Assembly: GCA_963696665.1 (NCBI GenBank)
Contig: CAVOLE010000027.1
Coordinates: 55,948 to 119,947 of the forward strand
From: Roseiarcus sp963696665
GTDB lineage: Bacteria; Pseudomonadota; Alphaproteobacteria; Rhizobiales; Beijerinckiaceae
DNA: 64,000 bases
Direction of reading: 5' to 3'
Part shown: piece by piece, positions 55,519 through 64,000 of the stretch
Layout of the letters: every line of letters starts with the position of its first letter
Numbering within the stretch: the stretch's first letter is position 1
Notes under the pieces: generated by a model
What the model was told of the DNA's origin: nothing
Seen by the model: only the letters and a program-made list of their open reading frames with translations
Databases searched by the model: none
Program-made: the position numbers and the translations under genes

Positions 55519-56465
55519 CAGGCAGGCCTCGCGACGAAGCGCTTGCGCCCGCGAGTCTCGGCATAAGCAGTCATGCTGACGGAAATTAGGATCGCGAGAC
55601 CGATGACGACCCCAAAGAAGTAGGACGATACGCCAAGGAGATTCAGACCATTCTGCAGCATGGCCAGAAAGAGCACAGCCAGGACAACGCCGCCGACGGA
55701 TCCGACGCCGCCGACCAAACTCGCTCCGCCTAGGATCGCGACGGCGAGCACATTCAATTCCTGGCCGGCCATCGCCGTTGGAACCGCCTGATGGACGCGA
55801 CCCGCCTGGACGAATCCAGCGACAGCCGCCAGAAACCCGAGATAACCATAAGCGAGCAACTGAACGCGAAGAACTCCGACGCCAACGCGACTCGCCGCCT
55901 CGGGATTGCCTCCGAGCGCATAAATCTGACGCCCGATCCGAGTCCAAGCCATCAGATAGTAAGTCAGCAGGACGACCGCGACCATGATCACAATCGGCAG
56001 CGTGACCTTGATGACGCCGGAGGCCGTGGCGAAACGCAGGAAAGTGATGCGGCCTGACCACCAGTCGGGCAGGTTGTAGATCTCTTCTGCGTTGGTGAAG
56101 TAGACGAGGAGCGCATAGTAGATGCTGGATGTGGCGATCGTTACGATGATCGAGACAACGCGCAGATGGTGGGTGAGCAGAGCATTGATGCAGCCGAACG
56201 TCACCCCGAGAGCCGCAGCGAGAGTGAGCGCCGGCGCGGCTGGATAACCGAGTTGGGCGATGAGGTAGGCTGCGAGATATTGCGCCGCGGAGGCGGTAGC
56301 GGTGAATGAGACGTCGATGCCGCCAGAGACCAGGACCACAAAGGCGCCGGCGGCCAGAATCGTCGTAACGGAATAAGCTTCGATCAAATTCACGAAGTTG
56401 GAGACGGTAAAAAAATAAGGGGATGAAAGAGAGAAGACGACCGCGGCCGCGAGGATCGCGGCCAA
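55518..56465 (-). CDS. Sugar ABC transporter permease (RbsC type), first subunit, start unclear
   Basis: The 315-residue reading from TTG 56465 has the permease landmarks VLVSGGIDVSFTATASAAQYLAAYLI, RVVSIIVTIATSSIYYALL and LGGNPEAASRVGVGVLRVQLLAYGYLGFLAAVAG. Homology, however, begins upstream in the same frame as RTEFALL. There it is preceded by TGA at about 56487-56489 with no ATG, GTG or TTG start between that stop and TTG 56465. The natural start therefore appears lost or altered. GAGTTC at this spot could also reflect the GAGTC change seen elsewhere. Function in the present form is doubtful. Confidence 0.8.
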   Translation of the reverse strand: MAAILAAAVVFSLSSPYFFTVSNFVNLIEAYSVTTILAAGAFVVLVSGGIDVSFTATASAAQYLAAYLIAQLGYPAAPALTLAAALGVTFGCINALLTHHLRVVSIIVTIATSSIYYALLVYFTNAEEIYNLPDWWSGRITFLRFATASGVIKVTLPIVIMVAVVLLTYYLMAWTRIGRQIYALGGNPEAASRVGVGVLRVQLLAYGYLGFLAAVAGFVQAGRVHQAVPTAMAGQELNVLAVAILGGASLVGGVGSVGGVVLAVLFLAMLQNGLNLLGVSSYFFGVVIGLAILISVSMTAYAETRGRKRFVARPA

Positions 56466-56504
56466 CAGGGCGAACTCCGTGCGTCAAGGACGGCTATGGA
56501 CAGC

Positions 56505-57999
56505 TTATGCATAGAGCTCGTCCGATAGGGCGCGTTGATCGGTCGCTCCGGGTATGAATTCGTTCACGATCCGCCCGTCGCGCATGTGCAGAATACGATC
56601 GGAATTGTAATAGACCTCGGGAACCTCATCGGAGATGAGAAGGATCGCTACGCCCTGATCAGCCAGCCGGCGCACCAATTCATAAATGCCTTGCTTGTTG
56701 CGAACGTCGACGCCGACGGTCGGACTGTCGAGAATGAGGACCTTGGGATCGGTCGCCAGCCACTTCGCCAGTGCGACGCGCTGCTGATTGCCGCCGGACA
56801 AAGTCTGGACTGGCGCGTCGAGGTGCGGCGCTCGGATGCCAAGCCGGGCGATCCAATCGCTGGCCAATCCGCTGCGGCGACTGGGCGTAACGAGGCCGAG
56901 CGTGTTTGCCAGTCGGTCAAGGACCGTGATCGCCACATTATCGGCGATGGATTGTTTGAGATTGAGGCCAAGGGAGAGCCGGTCCTCAGACACATAGGCG
57001 ATTCCAGCCCTCATCGCGTCCCGGTTCGAGCGAAGGTCGAGCGGAGCTCCATCGATCAGGATTTCGTCACGATCGAGCGCAGACATCCCGAAAAGGGCCA
57101 GCGCGAGCTCGGTTCGACCGGCTCCCAGCAGTCCAATGACGCTCAGAATCTCGCCACGACGAAGGACGAAGGAGACATCCTCGAATTCGCCGGCGCGTGA
57201 GGCGCGTCGGACTTCGAGCGCGGGTCGTGCGTCGCGCAAAAGACTGATGCGTGATGCTTTCACCTGTCATGAGCTCAACGAGCCGATGGTCGTCCACCTC
57301 GGAGGCAACGAAGGTGCCGACTTTGCGGCCGTCGCGCAGCACGGTCACGCGTTCGGCAATCTCGCTCACTTCTCCAATCGATGACTGACGAACACGACCG
57401 CGACGCCCAACGATTTGAGACGCCGGACGCTCGCGAGCAACAGTTCGACCTCGCGGCGCGTGAGGGAGGCCGTTGGCTCATCCATGAATAGGATCCGGGC
57501 GTTCGCGGCCAGCCCGCGGCAGATAGCGACGATCTGCCGCTGCGCAACTGGGAGCGTCCCGGCCTTCGCGTCCAAGGGAAGGTGCGCGTTCAAGCGAGCG
57601 AGCGCCTCGCTCGCCGCCTCGCGCATGGCGCGGCGGCGGAAGCAGAGGCGCGGTAAGCTCGCGGTCGATCGCTATGTTCTCGAGTACGGTAAGATTGGGG
57701 AAGAGGAACAGGTCCTGGAAGATCACCTGCACGCCAAGCGACTTGGGCAGTTGCGGCGTCAGGCTCGAGTAGCCTGAGCCATCGATGGCGATCGAACCGC
57801 CGCGGTCGGGCGCATGAACGCCGCTGACGATCTTGATCAGGGTGGACTTTCCCGATCCATTCTCGCCCACAAGGCAGTGCACCTCGCCCGGGTCCACGGA
57901 CCAATCGATCCCCTCGAGCGCCACCGTTCCGCCGAACTTCTTGCCAATTCCGGCGAGCGAAAGAAACGGCGGCAAATCGTCGAGGGCGGATGCATCCAT
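56505..57999 (-). pseudogene. Sugar ABC transporter ATPase (RbsA/MglA type), three frameshifts
   Basis: ATG 57999 opens MDASALDDLPPFLSLAGIGKKFGG with Walker A GENGSGKST. The frame is lost near 57640, where +1 reading gives RRRAMREAASEALARL. It is lost again at VSHRLEK (57366-57369), where one missing base would restore SEIAERVTVLRDG. A third shift lies in the linker near 57260, after which the second ATPase domain (GLLGAGRTELALAL, LSGGNQQRVALAKWL, LILDSPTVGVDV) runs cleanly to 56505. The pieces give a full-length double ATPase. With insertions and a deletion at unrelated sites, this looks like decay of the transporter. Confidence 0.85.
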
Positions 58000-58116
58000 T
58001 GTCACGGCGTTCGCCCGAGAGCTTGTGCGTCAGGAGGAAGGAAAGCGCACGAAGGTACACAGCCGCGTTGGTCGGCGCCGGCCCGGCGCGGCTTTCGAGA
58101 TGTGCTTGTCAAAGGA

Positions 58117-59121
58117 TCAGATGATCTTGGCCCATTTTTCGATCGTCTCGGGATTGAGGTCGATCTGCTTATTGGCGCGGATGACGTGCTCATCGGCGTT
58201 GACCCGGCAGGTTCCCAGGCCCGGTAATTCCATGCCGTCCTTGATCTCGCCCCCGGTCGCAAGCGTCTTGCCGAGAGCGACGAGCGCATAGCCCGAATCC
58301 ATCGGGTTCCAGAGGAAGCCGCGGGTAATGGCGCCTTCCTTCATGAGCTTGAGGCCCTGACTTGGAATGAACGGACCGACGACAATGACCTTGCCGATCT
58401 TGTCCTGGTCCGCCACCGCCTGGCCGGCGCCGATCGGACCGTTGGCGCCGAAGATCAGGAACCCCTTGAGATCCGGATGCGCCTGCATCTGGTCGATCGC
58501 TGTCTTGTAGCTGTCGTCCACGCTGTTGGAGACGCCGAAGCGGTCGCCGATCTGCTGCATCTTCGGGTACTTTTGTTTCTGCAGCGCGATCGCATAGTCG
58601 GCTCAGAGATTATGCAGCGTCACCGTCAAGCCGCCGACGTAGACGACATACTTGCCTTCGCCCCCGATCGCGTTCGCGAAGGCCTCGAGATGAGCCTCGC
58701 CGAAGGCTTTGTCCTGGATGAGCTCAATGTCCCAATCGGCGTTCTTCTGCTCTGGCAACTCGTTCATCACGACCTTGATCCCGGCGGCTTGCGCTCGCCC
58801 AAGCACAGGCTCGAGCGCTTTGCCGTCATTGGGAACCACGCCAATCACGTCAACCTTCTTGGCGATCAAATCCTCGATGGCGCGGACCTGCTCGGCCGGG
58901 TCATCTGTTGTCGGATTGATGATCGAAGCGTCGACGCCAAGCTCCTTGCCAGCCTGCGCCACGCCCTTGGCGACGTTGTCGAACCATGGGATCTTGACCT
59001 TGCCGACAACGCCGATCTGCAGCGGATTGTTGGCCGCCAAAACCCTTGATGCCGGCAGTACCGAAACCGCTCCGAGCGCGCCCGCGCCCTGGACAACAGT
59101 TCGCCGAGTGATCCCACGCAT
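58117..59121 (-). pseudogene. Sugar ABC substrate-binding protein with internal TGA
   Basis: From ATG 59121 (MRGITRRTVVQGAGALGAVSV, an export signal) the 335-codon frame is open except for TGA at 58602-58600. It reads LTVTLHNL-stop-ADYAIALQKQKYPKMQQ, where this family normally has Trp (LHN.WAD), so TGG has become TGA. Before the stop lie NPLQIGVVGKVKIPWFDN and DPAEQVRAIEDLIAKKVDVIGVVPND; after it, FLIFGANGPIGAGQAVAD. It is a ribose/AI-2-type periplasmic sugar-binding protein. A stop at codon 174 would give a useless half protein. Confidence 0.88.
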
Positions 59122-59792
59122 TTTGTGTTCCTCCCGTTCGGTTCTTAAGTCGCCTTGAAGGCCAGCCGATCGGCCTTCAAAGTGGACAGACCACTTCATT
59201 TTGACGATGCTCTCTGGATAGTCAAGGGTGCGTGAGCAGCGATTTCGGATATGATTGCGCGGAGAATGGAGTCGGCCCCATCCGAGAGCGATACCGTCGC
59301 CAGGCGCCCTTGAAGCGCGATGTGAGTAGCCGGCCACCTGTGGTCGCATTTTAAATGACCTACGGCTTCGCACGGGAAGTTGAAAGCGCGCGTCCAAAAG
59401 GGTTGTGATGAGTTTGCGGCCCGCCGCTCCAAGTCGAGCGGTTTATCGTGACACGGTGTGAATGTCCGCTATTTGCGCTTCGTGGCTGTCCACTGCGTTG
59501 GCGCCGGATAGAAACAATCCGCACCTCTGAGACATCACTATGCCGCGCGATGACCGCCCTCGAAAGACTTCGTTCTCCAATGGGTCAAGCGCAGGAGCCT
59601 CTTCCGGGTGTCCGCGTGGTAGGCCGGCGGCCCTTTGCGCTTGCGCTCCCTCTTCGCCAGCCAAAATCCGAGAATGCGCCTCAGCGGCCTCTCTCCTGAG
59701 CCGGGCGCCTCGCGGGCGCCGCCGAGCGTGGATCGTCACTGCGACAGCGTCATTGTGGCGACGGGAACGGGCATGCTGGCGGCGACCGCGCC
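59122..59792. other. Gap between binding-protein gene and SDR remnant
   Basis: The 671 bp hold the promoter of the transporter operon. Possibly decayed coding sequence also lies here: a minus-strand frame near 59560-59680 reads KRERKRKGPPAYHADTRKRLL, which may be remnant protein sequence but matches no family I know. No intact gene is supported. Confidence 0.35.
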
Positions 59793-59837
59793 CTAGACCC
59801 CGGTGACGACGCACATCTTGCCGTCCATGCGGTTCAT
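59793..59837 (-). pseudogene. Start of a short-chain dehydrogenase gene cut by TAG
   Basis: An ATG at 59837 overlaps the iolE stop in the ATGA arrangement. The next codons read MNRMDGKMCVVTGV, then TAG at 59795-59793. This is the NAD-binding start typical of short-chain dehydrogenases (DGKVCVVTGG.QG.G), and TAG falls where Gln is common (CAG to TAG). Beyond the stop the homology fades within a few codons. The translational coupling makes a former operon gene likely; the family call is tentative. Confidence 0.45.
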
Positions 59838-60742
59838 GACACGACCTCGTAGCCGGCGAGCGCCATCACGCGCAGGAGTTCTTTGTGGCCCTTCCTGGCC
59901 ATGTCGAGCGGCGGGCTGACCTTCGGGTCCTGCTCAGCTTCGACGACGAACCAGCCCTCGTAGCCATGTGAGGCAAGCCGCGAGACGATGGCCGCGAAGT
60001 CAAGCGAGCCGTCGCCGGGCACTGTGAAGGCGCCCTTGACGACCGCGTCGAGGAAGCTCTCGCGGGTCCTGTCGAGCGCGTCGATTACGCTCCTGCGGAC
60101 ATCCTTCGTGTGAACGTGGCTGATGCGCGCGTGATGCTTGTCGATAACGCGCAGCACGTCGCCGCCGGCGAAGGCCATGTGGCCGGCGTCGAACAGGAGC
60201 GGCAGCGCCTCGCCCGAATTCGCCATCAGGAGGTCGAGTTCGGGCTCCGTCTCGATCGCCGCCGCCATGTGGTGGTGGTAGGCGATCGGCATGCCCTGAG
60301 CCGCGCACCATTCCGCGAAGGCCGTCATCTTGCGCCCGTACGCCTTGATCTCGTCTTCGCCGAGCTTCGGCTTAGTCGCGAGCGGCGCCGAGCGCACGCC
60401 CTGGATCGATCTCGCGGTCTCGCCGTAGACGATGCAGGGCGCCTTGGCGGCGATGAAGAAGTCCATCTGCGCGCGGACGCGGTCCTTTTCCTGCTCGATG
60501 TCGCCGTCGAGCAGGAGGCCCGAGAACCAGCCGCCGCATACCGAAATGCCGTATTTGGCGAGAATGGGCCCGAGCTCGTCCATGTTCATCGGAAATCGGC
60601 GGCCGGTCTCCATGCCGGTAAAGCCGGCGACGCTCGCCTGTCTGAGGCACTCCTCGAGGGTCACGTCGTCCGAGAGCACGGCGAGATCGTCGTTCCACCA
60701 TGCGATGGGTGCGATTCCAAGTTTTGCTTTCATTGGGCTCAT
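59834..60742 (-). CDS. iolE: Inosose dehydratase-like TIM-barrel protein
   Basis: The 302-residue protein starts MSPMKAKLGIAPIAWWNDDLAVLSDDVTLEECLRQASVAGFTGMETGRRFP. It has the metal ligands of sugar-phosphate-isomerase-like barrels in MPIAYHHHMAAAIETEPELDLLM, LLFDAGHMAF, ISHVHTKDVR and WFVVEAEQD. This matches IolE, which dehydrates 2-keto-myo-inositol in myo-inositol catabolism. The ATG at 60742 overlaps the iolD stop (ATGA), which decides the start over ATG 60733. It is the one iol gene here that is fully intact. Confidence 0.88.
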   Translation of the reverse strand: MSPMKAKLGIAPIAWWNDDLAVLSDDVTLEECLRQASVAGFTGMETGRRFPMNMDELGPILAKYGISVCGGWFSGLLLDGDIEQEKDRVRAQMDFFIAAKAPCIVYGETARSIQGVRSAPLATKPKLGEDEIKAYGRKMTAFAEWCAAQGMPIAYHHHMAAAIETEPELDLLMANSGEALPLLFDAGHMAFAGGDVLRVIDKHHARISHVHTKDVRRSVIDALDRTRESFLDAVVKGAFTVPGDGSLDFAAIVSRLASHGYEGWFVVEAEQDPKVSPPLDMARKGHKELLRVMALAGYEVVS

Positions 60743-62609
60743 ACTCCCACGCGCTGCTTCGAGCGGATCTGTTCCTGTTCCCTTCGCGCCTTCTGGACGG
60801 ATACCCGCGTCGAGACCTCCGGCACGCCGACGTCCCAGTCCGCATCGCCCGGCACCCAGGCCCAGGCGTCTGAGGCGATCGAGAGCACGGTCGTGCGGTC
60901 GTTGCCCTTCGCCCATTCGAGGGCAGCCTGAAAGTCCGCGAGGCTTTCGCAATGGCGCGCGGCCGCGCCCATGGCTTCCGCGTGCCTAGCGAAATCGACG
61001 TGCAGCGGCGCTCCGCGGTTCACGACCCGGCAATCGACAAGCAGGTTGTTGAAGCCCGGCACGCCCTTGGCCTGCTGCAGCCGGTTGATGACCGCGTAGC
61101 CGCCGTTGTCGCAGACCACGACGATCATCTTGTGGCCGCTGAGGACCGACGAATAGATGTCGGAGTTCATCATCATGTAGGTGCCGTCGCCGACCATGAC
61201 GATCGGCGTGCCGCCGACGCCGCCCGGCTCCGAATTCGCCATCGCGTGGCCCCAGCCCGCTGCGATCTCGTAGCCCATGCAGGAGAAGCCGAACTCGACG
61301 TCGAAGGTGTTGGGCGCCTTGACCCGCCAGCTCTTGGTGATCTCCCCCGGCAGGCCACCAGCCGCCGTGATGATGGTGTCTTTCTCCCCGGCCGCTTCGT
61401 TCACGGCGTGGATCACCTGCGCGTAGGTGGGGACGGGCGCGTTGGTCGGGGCATGATGGCCGTCGAGCAGCGCGTCCCACTCCTTGAACAGCGCCTTGGC
61501 GCGGGCCATGTGCGCCGGATCGACGCGCCACGACCCGAGCTCGGCGTCAAGCTCGGTCACGGTCTCGAGCGCGTCGCCGGCCACGGCAAGCGCGCGATGT
61601 TTTACGGCGTCGAACCGGGCGGCGTTGATCGCAATAAAGCGCGCGTCCTTGCCGAACGCAGTCCACGAGCCCGTCGTAAAATCCTGGAGGCGCGTGCCGA
61701 CCGCGAGAATGACGTCGGCTTCAGCTGCGAGCGTGCTGGCCGAGGTCGAGCCGACGATGCCGATCGGTCCTGCATGCGCGGCATGCTCGTGCGTGACGCC
61801 GCCCTTGCCGGCGATCGTCTTGACGATCGGGATGCCGTGCTTGACGGCGAACGCCGCCATAGCCTCTTCGGCGAGCGAGTAGCGGACGCCGCCGCCGGGA
61901 ATCAAGAGCGGCTTCTTCGCGGTCTTCAGGAGCGTCGCGGCTTCCGCGACTTTACGACGATCGGGGCGCGGACGGGGGATCGACCAAATTCGCTTTTCGA
62001 AGAAGACCTCGGGGTAGTCGAACGCCACCTCCTGGATGTCCTGCGGCAAGCCGATGAAGGCGGGGCCGCAGTCGCCCGGGTCGAGCATCGTGGCGACGGC
62101 CTGCGGCAGCGACAAGATGATCTGGGCCGGATGGGTGATGCGGTCCCAGTGGCGTGTCACCGCCTTGAAGGCGTCGTTCACAGTGATGGTCGGGTCGCCG
62201 AAATGCTCGACCTGCTGGAGCATCGGGTCGGGCAGGCGACTGGTGAATGTGTCTCCGGAGAGGAGCAGCACCGGCAGGCGGTTCGCGAGCGCCGTTCCCG
62301 CCGCGGTCACCATGTTGGCCGCGCCGGGCCGATCGACGTGGTCGCAATCATGATCTGGCGGCGGCGCTTGGCCTTGGCGTAGCCGACCGCTGCGAGCGCC
62401 ATCGACTGCTCGTTCTGGCCGCGCCAGGTCGGCAAGCGATCCTGGACCGCCTCCAGCGCCTCGGAGAAGCAGGTGACGTTGCCGTGGCCAAAGATGGCGA
62501 ACACCCCTGCGGACAGGGGGACGCGGACGCCCTCGATCTCGGTGAACTGTTGCGTCAGCCACCGGGCCAAGGCCTAGGCCATGGTGAGGCGGATTGTCGA
62601 GCCGGCCAT
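60739..62609 (-). pseudogene. iolD: IolD (trihydroxycyclohexane-1,2-dione hydrolase), nonsense plus frameshift
   Basis: ATG 62609 after GGGAGGAAACCGA starts MAGSTIRLTMA, then TAG at 62576-62574, where the family has Gln (LTMAQAL). The frame continues ALARWLTQQFTEIEG and FAIFGHGNVTCFSEAL to IATTSIGP. There one G of GGCCCGGGCGCGG is missing (near 62330) and the frame is lost; in the next frame AANMVTAAGTALANRLPVLLLSGDTF runs to the end. The ThDP-binding part is intact (VMVGDGTYMMMNSDIYSSV). IolD opens the ring in inositol breakdown. With two independent lesions the gene is a pseudogene. Confidence 0.88.
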
Positions 62610-62661
62610 TCGGTTTCCTCCCGCGTCGCCGATTTGCACAAAGCGTCTTCTAACGCATCGT

Positions 62662-62674
62662 ATATTGACAATAT
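62662..62674. promoter_or_regulatory. Palindrome in the iolD/iolG divergent promoter
   Basis: ATATTGACAATAT is a perfect six-base inverted repeat around one A. It lies midway in the 112-bp gap between the divergent iolD and iolG starts, in locally AT-rich sequence. It fits a dimeric repressor site, and the FCD-GntR protein of this locus is the first candidate. No second copy was seen before the transporter operon. Confidence 0.5.
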
Positions 62675-62721
62675 CTACGAAGCGCAACAGAATGCAAACA
62701 CCACGAGGGAGGAGAGCTTCG

Positions 62722-63712
62722 ATGATCCGGATCGCTGTGCTCGGCTGCGGTCGAATCGTCGGCATGCACTCCGGCGATATCGCCGCCCACGCCGCGCCGC
62801 CTCGCGGCGTGCACAGACATCAGCGGCGGCGCGGCGGAAGCCGCCGCCACCGCGCGGGAGCTCGCGTGATGCGGACGGGGCCGAAATCTTCTCGTGCTCG
62901 GACGTGGACGCCGTCCTGATCGCGACGGCGACCGACACCCACGCCGACCTCCTGGAACGGGCGGTCGCAGCCGGAAAGCCGACCCTCTGCAAAAAGCCGA
63001 TCGATCTCTCGCTCGCGCGGGTGAACCGCTACGCAGAGGCGATTGGCGGTCGCGGATTCCGATCCAGCTGGGCTTCGTCCACCGTTTCGACCCGGGCCAC
63101 AAGGCCGTTCACCAGGCGGTCCGCTCGGGCGAAATCGGCGAGTTGCATCGAGCCGTGGTCGCCTCCGCGACCCCGGCCTCGCGACGGAGGCCTACCTCAA
63201 GGTGTCGGCGGAATCTTCAGCGACATGGCGATGCGCGGCTCGACGTGGCGCGATGCCTCCCGGGAGAAGCCGGAGGTCGTCGTCGCAACCAGCTCGAGGC
63301 TCGTGGCTCCGGCATTAATGAAGAGCTTGCGCGACTATGACACCGTCACCGTCGTGATGACGACGGCGTCCAACAAGCAGGCCGTGGTCACGAACTCGCG
63401 CGAAGCTGTTTATGGCTACGATCAGCGGGTCGAGACCTTCGGCTCGAAGGGAATGGCAGTCTCGGAGAACCGTCGCCCCAATCCGATGGTGTTGTCGGCA
63501 AGGGGTTCAGCAATCACGCGACGCCCCTGTTTCACTTCTTCTTCGAGCGCTACCGCGAAGCCTTCGACGGAGAAATCGACGCAATCGTCGAGGCCGTCGA
63601 AGCGGGTCGGCCTCCGGTTGTCGGTTTCGAAGACGGACGGCGCGCGCTAACGCTCGCGGAGGCGGCGCTAAATCGGTCGCAGAAGGCCGTGCGGTCAAGG
63701 TTTCGGAGGTAT
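62722..63712 (+). pseudogene. iolG: IolG-type inositol 2-dehydrogenase (Gfo/Idh/MocA), heavily broken
   Basis: ATG 62722 after GGGAGGAGAG starts MIRIAVLGCGRIVGMHSGDIAAH, then the frame shifts to LAACTDISGGAAEAAATAREL and again to AEIFSCSDVDAVLIATATDTHADLLE. At the catalytic EKP site it reads LCKKPIDL (Glu to Lys). Further shifts occur near 63055 (IPIQLGFVHRFDPGHKAVHQ), 63170-63240, 63500 (one G missing in GGCAAGGGG) and 63670. At least six indels are needed to rebuild a protein of about 330 residues. IolG normally oxidises myo-inositol with NAD. The density of lesions marks an old pseudogene. Confidence 0.85.
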
Positions 63713-63717
63713 CTGAC

Positions 63718-64000
63718 ATGTACGAACAATTCGGACTCTCCTCGACGGCGCATGGCGGCCGGCCGGGAATGGCGCCAAAGCGGCGGTGATGAGCCCCGCG
63801 ACCGGGGCGTTTCTGGGCGAGGTTCCGGTCGCGGGCGTCGCCGACACCGAGGAAGCCTTTCGCTCCGCCGAGGCCGGCCTCAAGGCCTGGCGCGCGACGC
63901 CGGTTTTCGCGCGGGCCGACGCGATCCACGCGATCGCCGACGAGATGGTCCGGCGCGCGGGCGAGGCGGCGCGCAAGATCTCGAGCGAGACCGGCAAACC
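63718..64000 (+). pseudogene. Aldehyde dehydrogenase, 5' part, frameshift near the start
   Basis: ATG 63718 starts MYEQFGL, then the frame is lost at CTCTCCTCGAC. In the shifted frame LDGAWRPAGNGAKAAVMSPATGAFLGEVPVAGVADTEEAFRSAEAGLKAWRATPV runs to the window end, the N-terminus of NAD(P)-dependent aldehyde dehydrogenases. The rest lies outside, so its total state is unknown. It follows iolG directly and may have served semialdehyde oxidation in the inositol pathway. An internal ATG at 63789 (MSPATGAFLG) might still start a shortened protein. Confidence 0.7.

Noticed and set aside
58600..58602. TGA decoded as selenocysteine or Trp
   Set aside because: The position is a structural Trp, not a redox site; no SECIS-like hairpin was seen, and TGA ends many other genes here.
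60952..62382. 476-codon + strand frame opposite iolD
   Set aside because: ThDP-enzyme motifs lie on the minus strand; the + frame has shadow composition.

Overview
The window is GC-rich and gene-dense and reads as the chromosome of an alphaproteobacterium of the order Hyphomicrobiales (Rhizobiales), possibly near Beijerinckiaceae/Methylocystaceae. The evidence is a giant apolipoprotein-like coiled-coil protein resembling the growth-pole ring protein (GPR/RgsE) of that order, a BMP-type nucleoside importer, OprB porin, FCD-GntR regulator and inositol genes in alphaproteobacterial style, PEP-CTERM proteins, and several families of intergenic palindromes. The genus call is inference. No rRNA, tRNA, CRISPR array, phage module or complete insertion sequence was seen.

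Layout. 0-8.5 kb: NHL-repeat protein end, exodeoxyribonuclease III, riboflavin synthase followed by an AT-rich broken membrane gene, a PEP-CTERM protein, a YbjQ pair, an HbpS/GlcG-like protein, an L,D-transpeptidase, a class III nucleotide cyclase and an AHSA1-like protein. 8.8-15.9 kb: the GPR-like gene, with an internal 132-bp repeat array and three one-base frameshifts. 16-24.8 kb: Hpt protein, ferredoxin plus ferredoxin-NADP reductase, patatin, OprB porin, a 25-residue membrane peptide next to a multi-pass membrane protein, and two tandem BMP binding proteins. 24.8-29.2 kb: the two permeases and the ATPase of that importer, then a divergent nucleoside deaminase; together they suggest purine or nucleobase uptake and salvage. 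29.3-43 kb: glycosyltransferase, PEP-CTERM protein, divergent MarR/thioesterase pair, small exported proteins, amino-acid binding protein, L,D-transpeptidase with a lipoprotein, an Lhr-type helicase with one frameshift, aldo/keto reductase and a FUSC membrane protein.

43-44.3 kb is a scar. It holds the two ends of a sugar-binding-protein gene and the first codons of a sugar ABC ATPase, then a 27-bp motif with a 10-bp-periodic array. A 25/27 match to that motif, also followed by 10-bp repeats of a different sequence, lies 40 kb away at 4.4 kb. 44.4-51.8 kb is an XRE regulator plus a compact hyfB-C-E-F-G-I-like operon. Its large subunit has Ser where NiFe hydrogenases have the first Cys pair, so it looks like an energy-converting-hydrogenase-related (Ehr) complex rather than a hydrogenase.

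52-64 kb is an inositol/sugar catabolic locus: FCD-GntR regulator, beta-hydroxyacid dehydrogenase, ribose-type ABC transporter, iolE, iolD, iolG and an aldehyde dehydrogenase. Much of it is broken. The ATPase has three frameshifts, the binding protein has TGA where Trp is expected, iolD has TAG at codon 11 plus a one-base deletion, iolG has many indels and a damaged catalytic motif, and a short-chain-dehydrogenase start is cut by TAG. This looks like real decay.

In contrast, all four frameshifts in the two otherwise well-preserved housekeeping genes (gpr-like and lhr) are the same event, GAGTC read as GAGTTC. GANTC is the CcrM methylation motif of this class, so a systematic sequencing error at methylated sites is a serious possibility.
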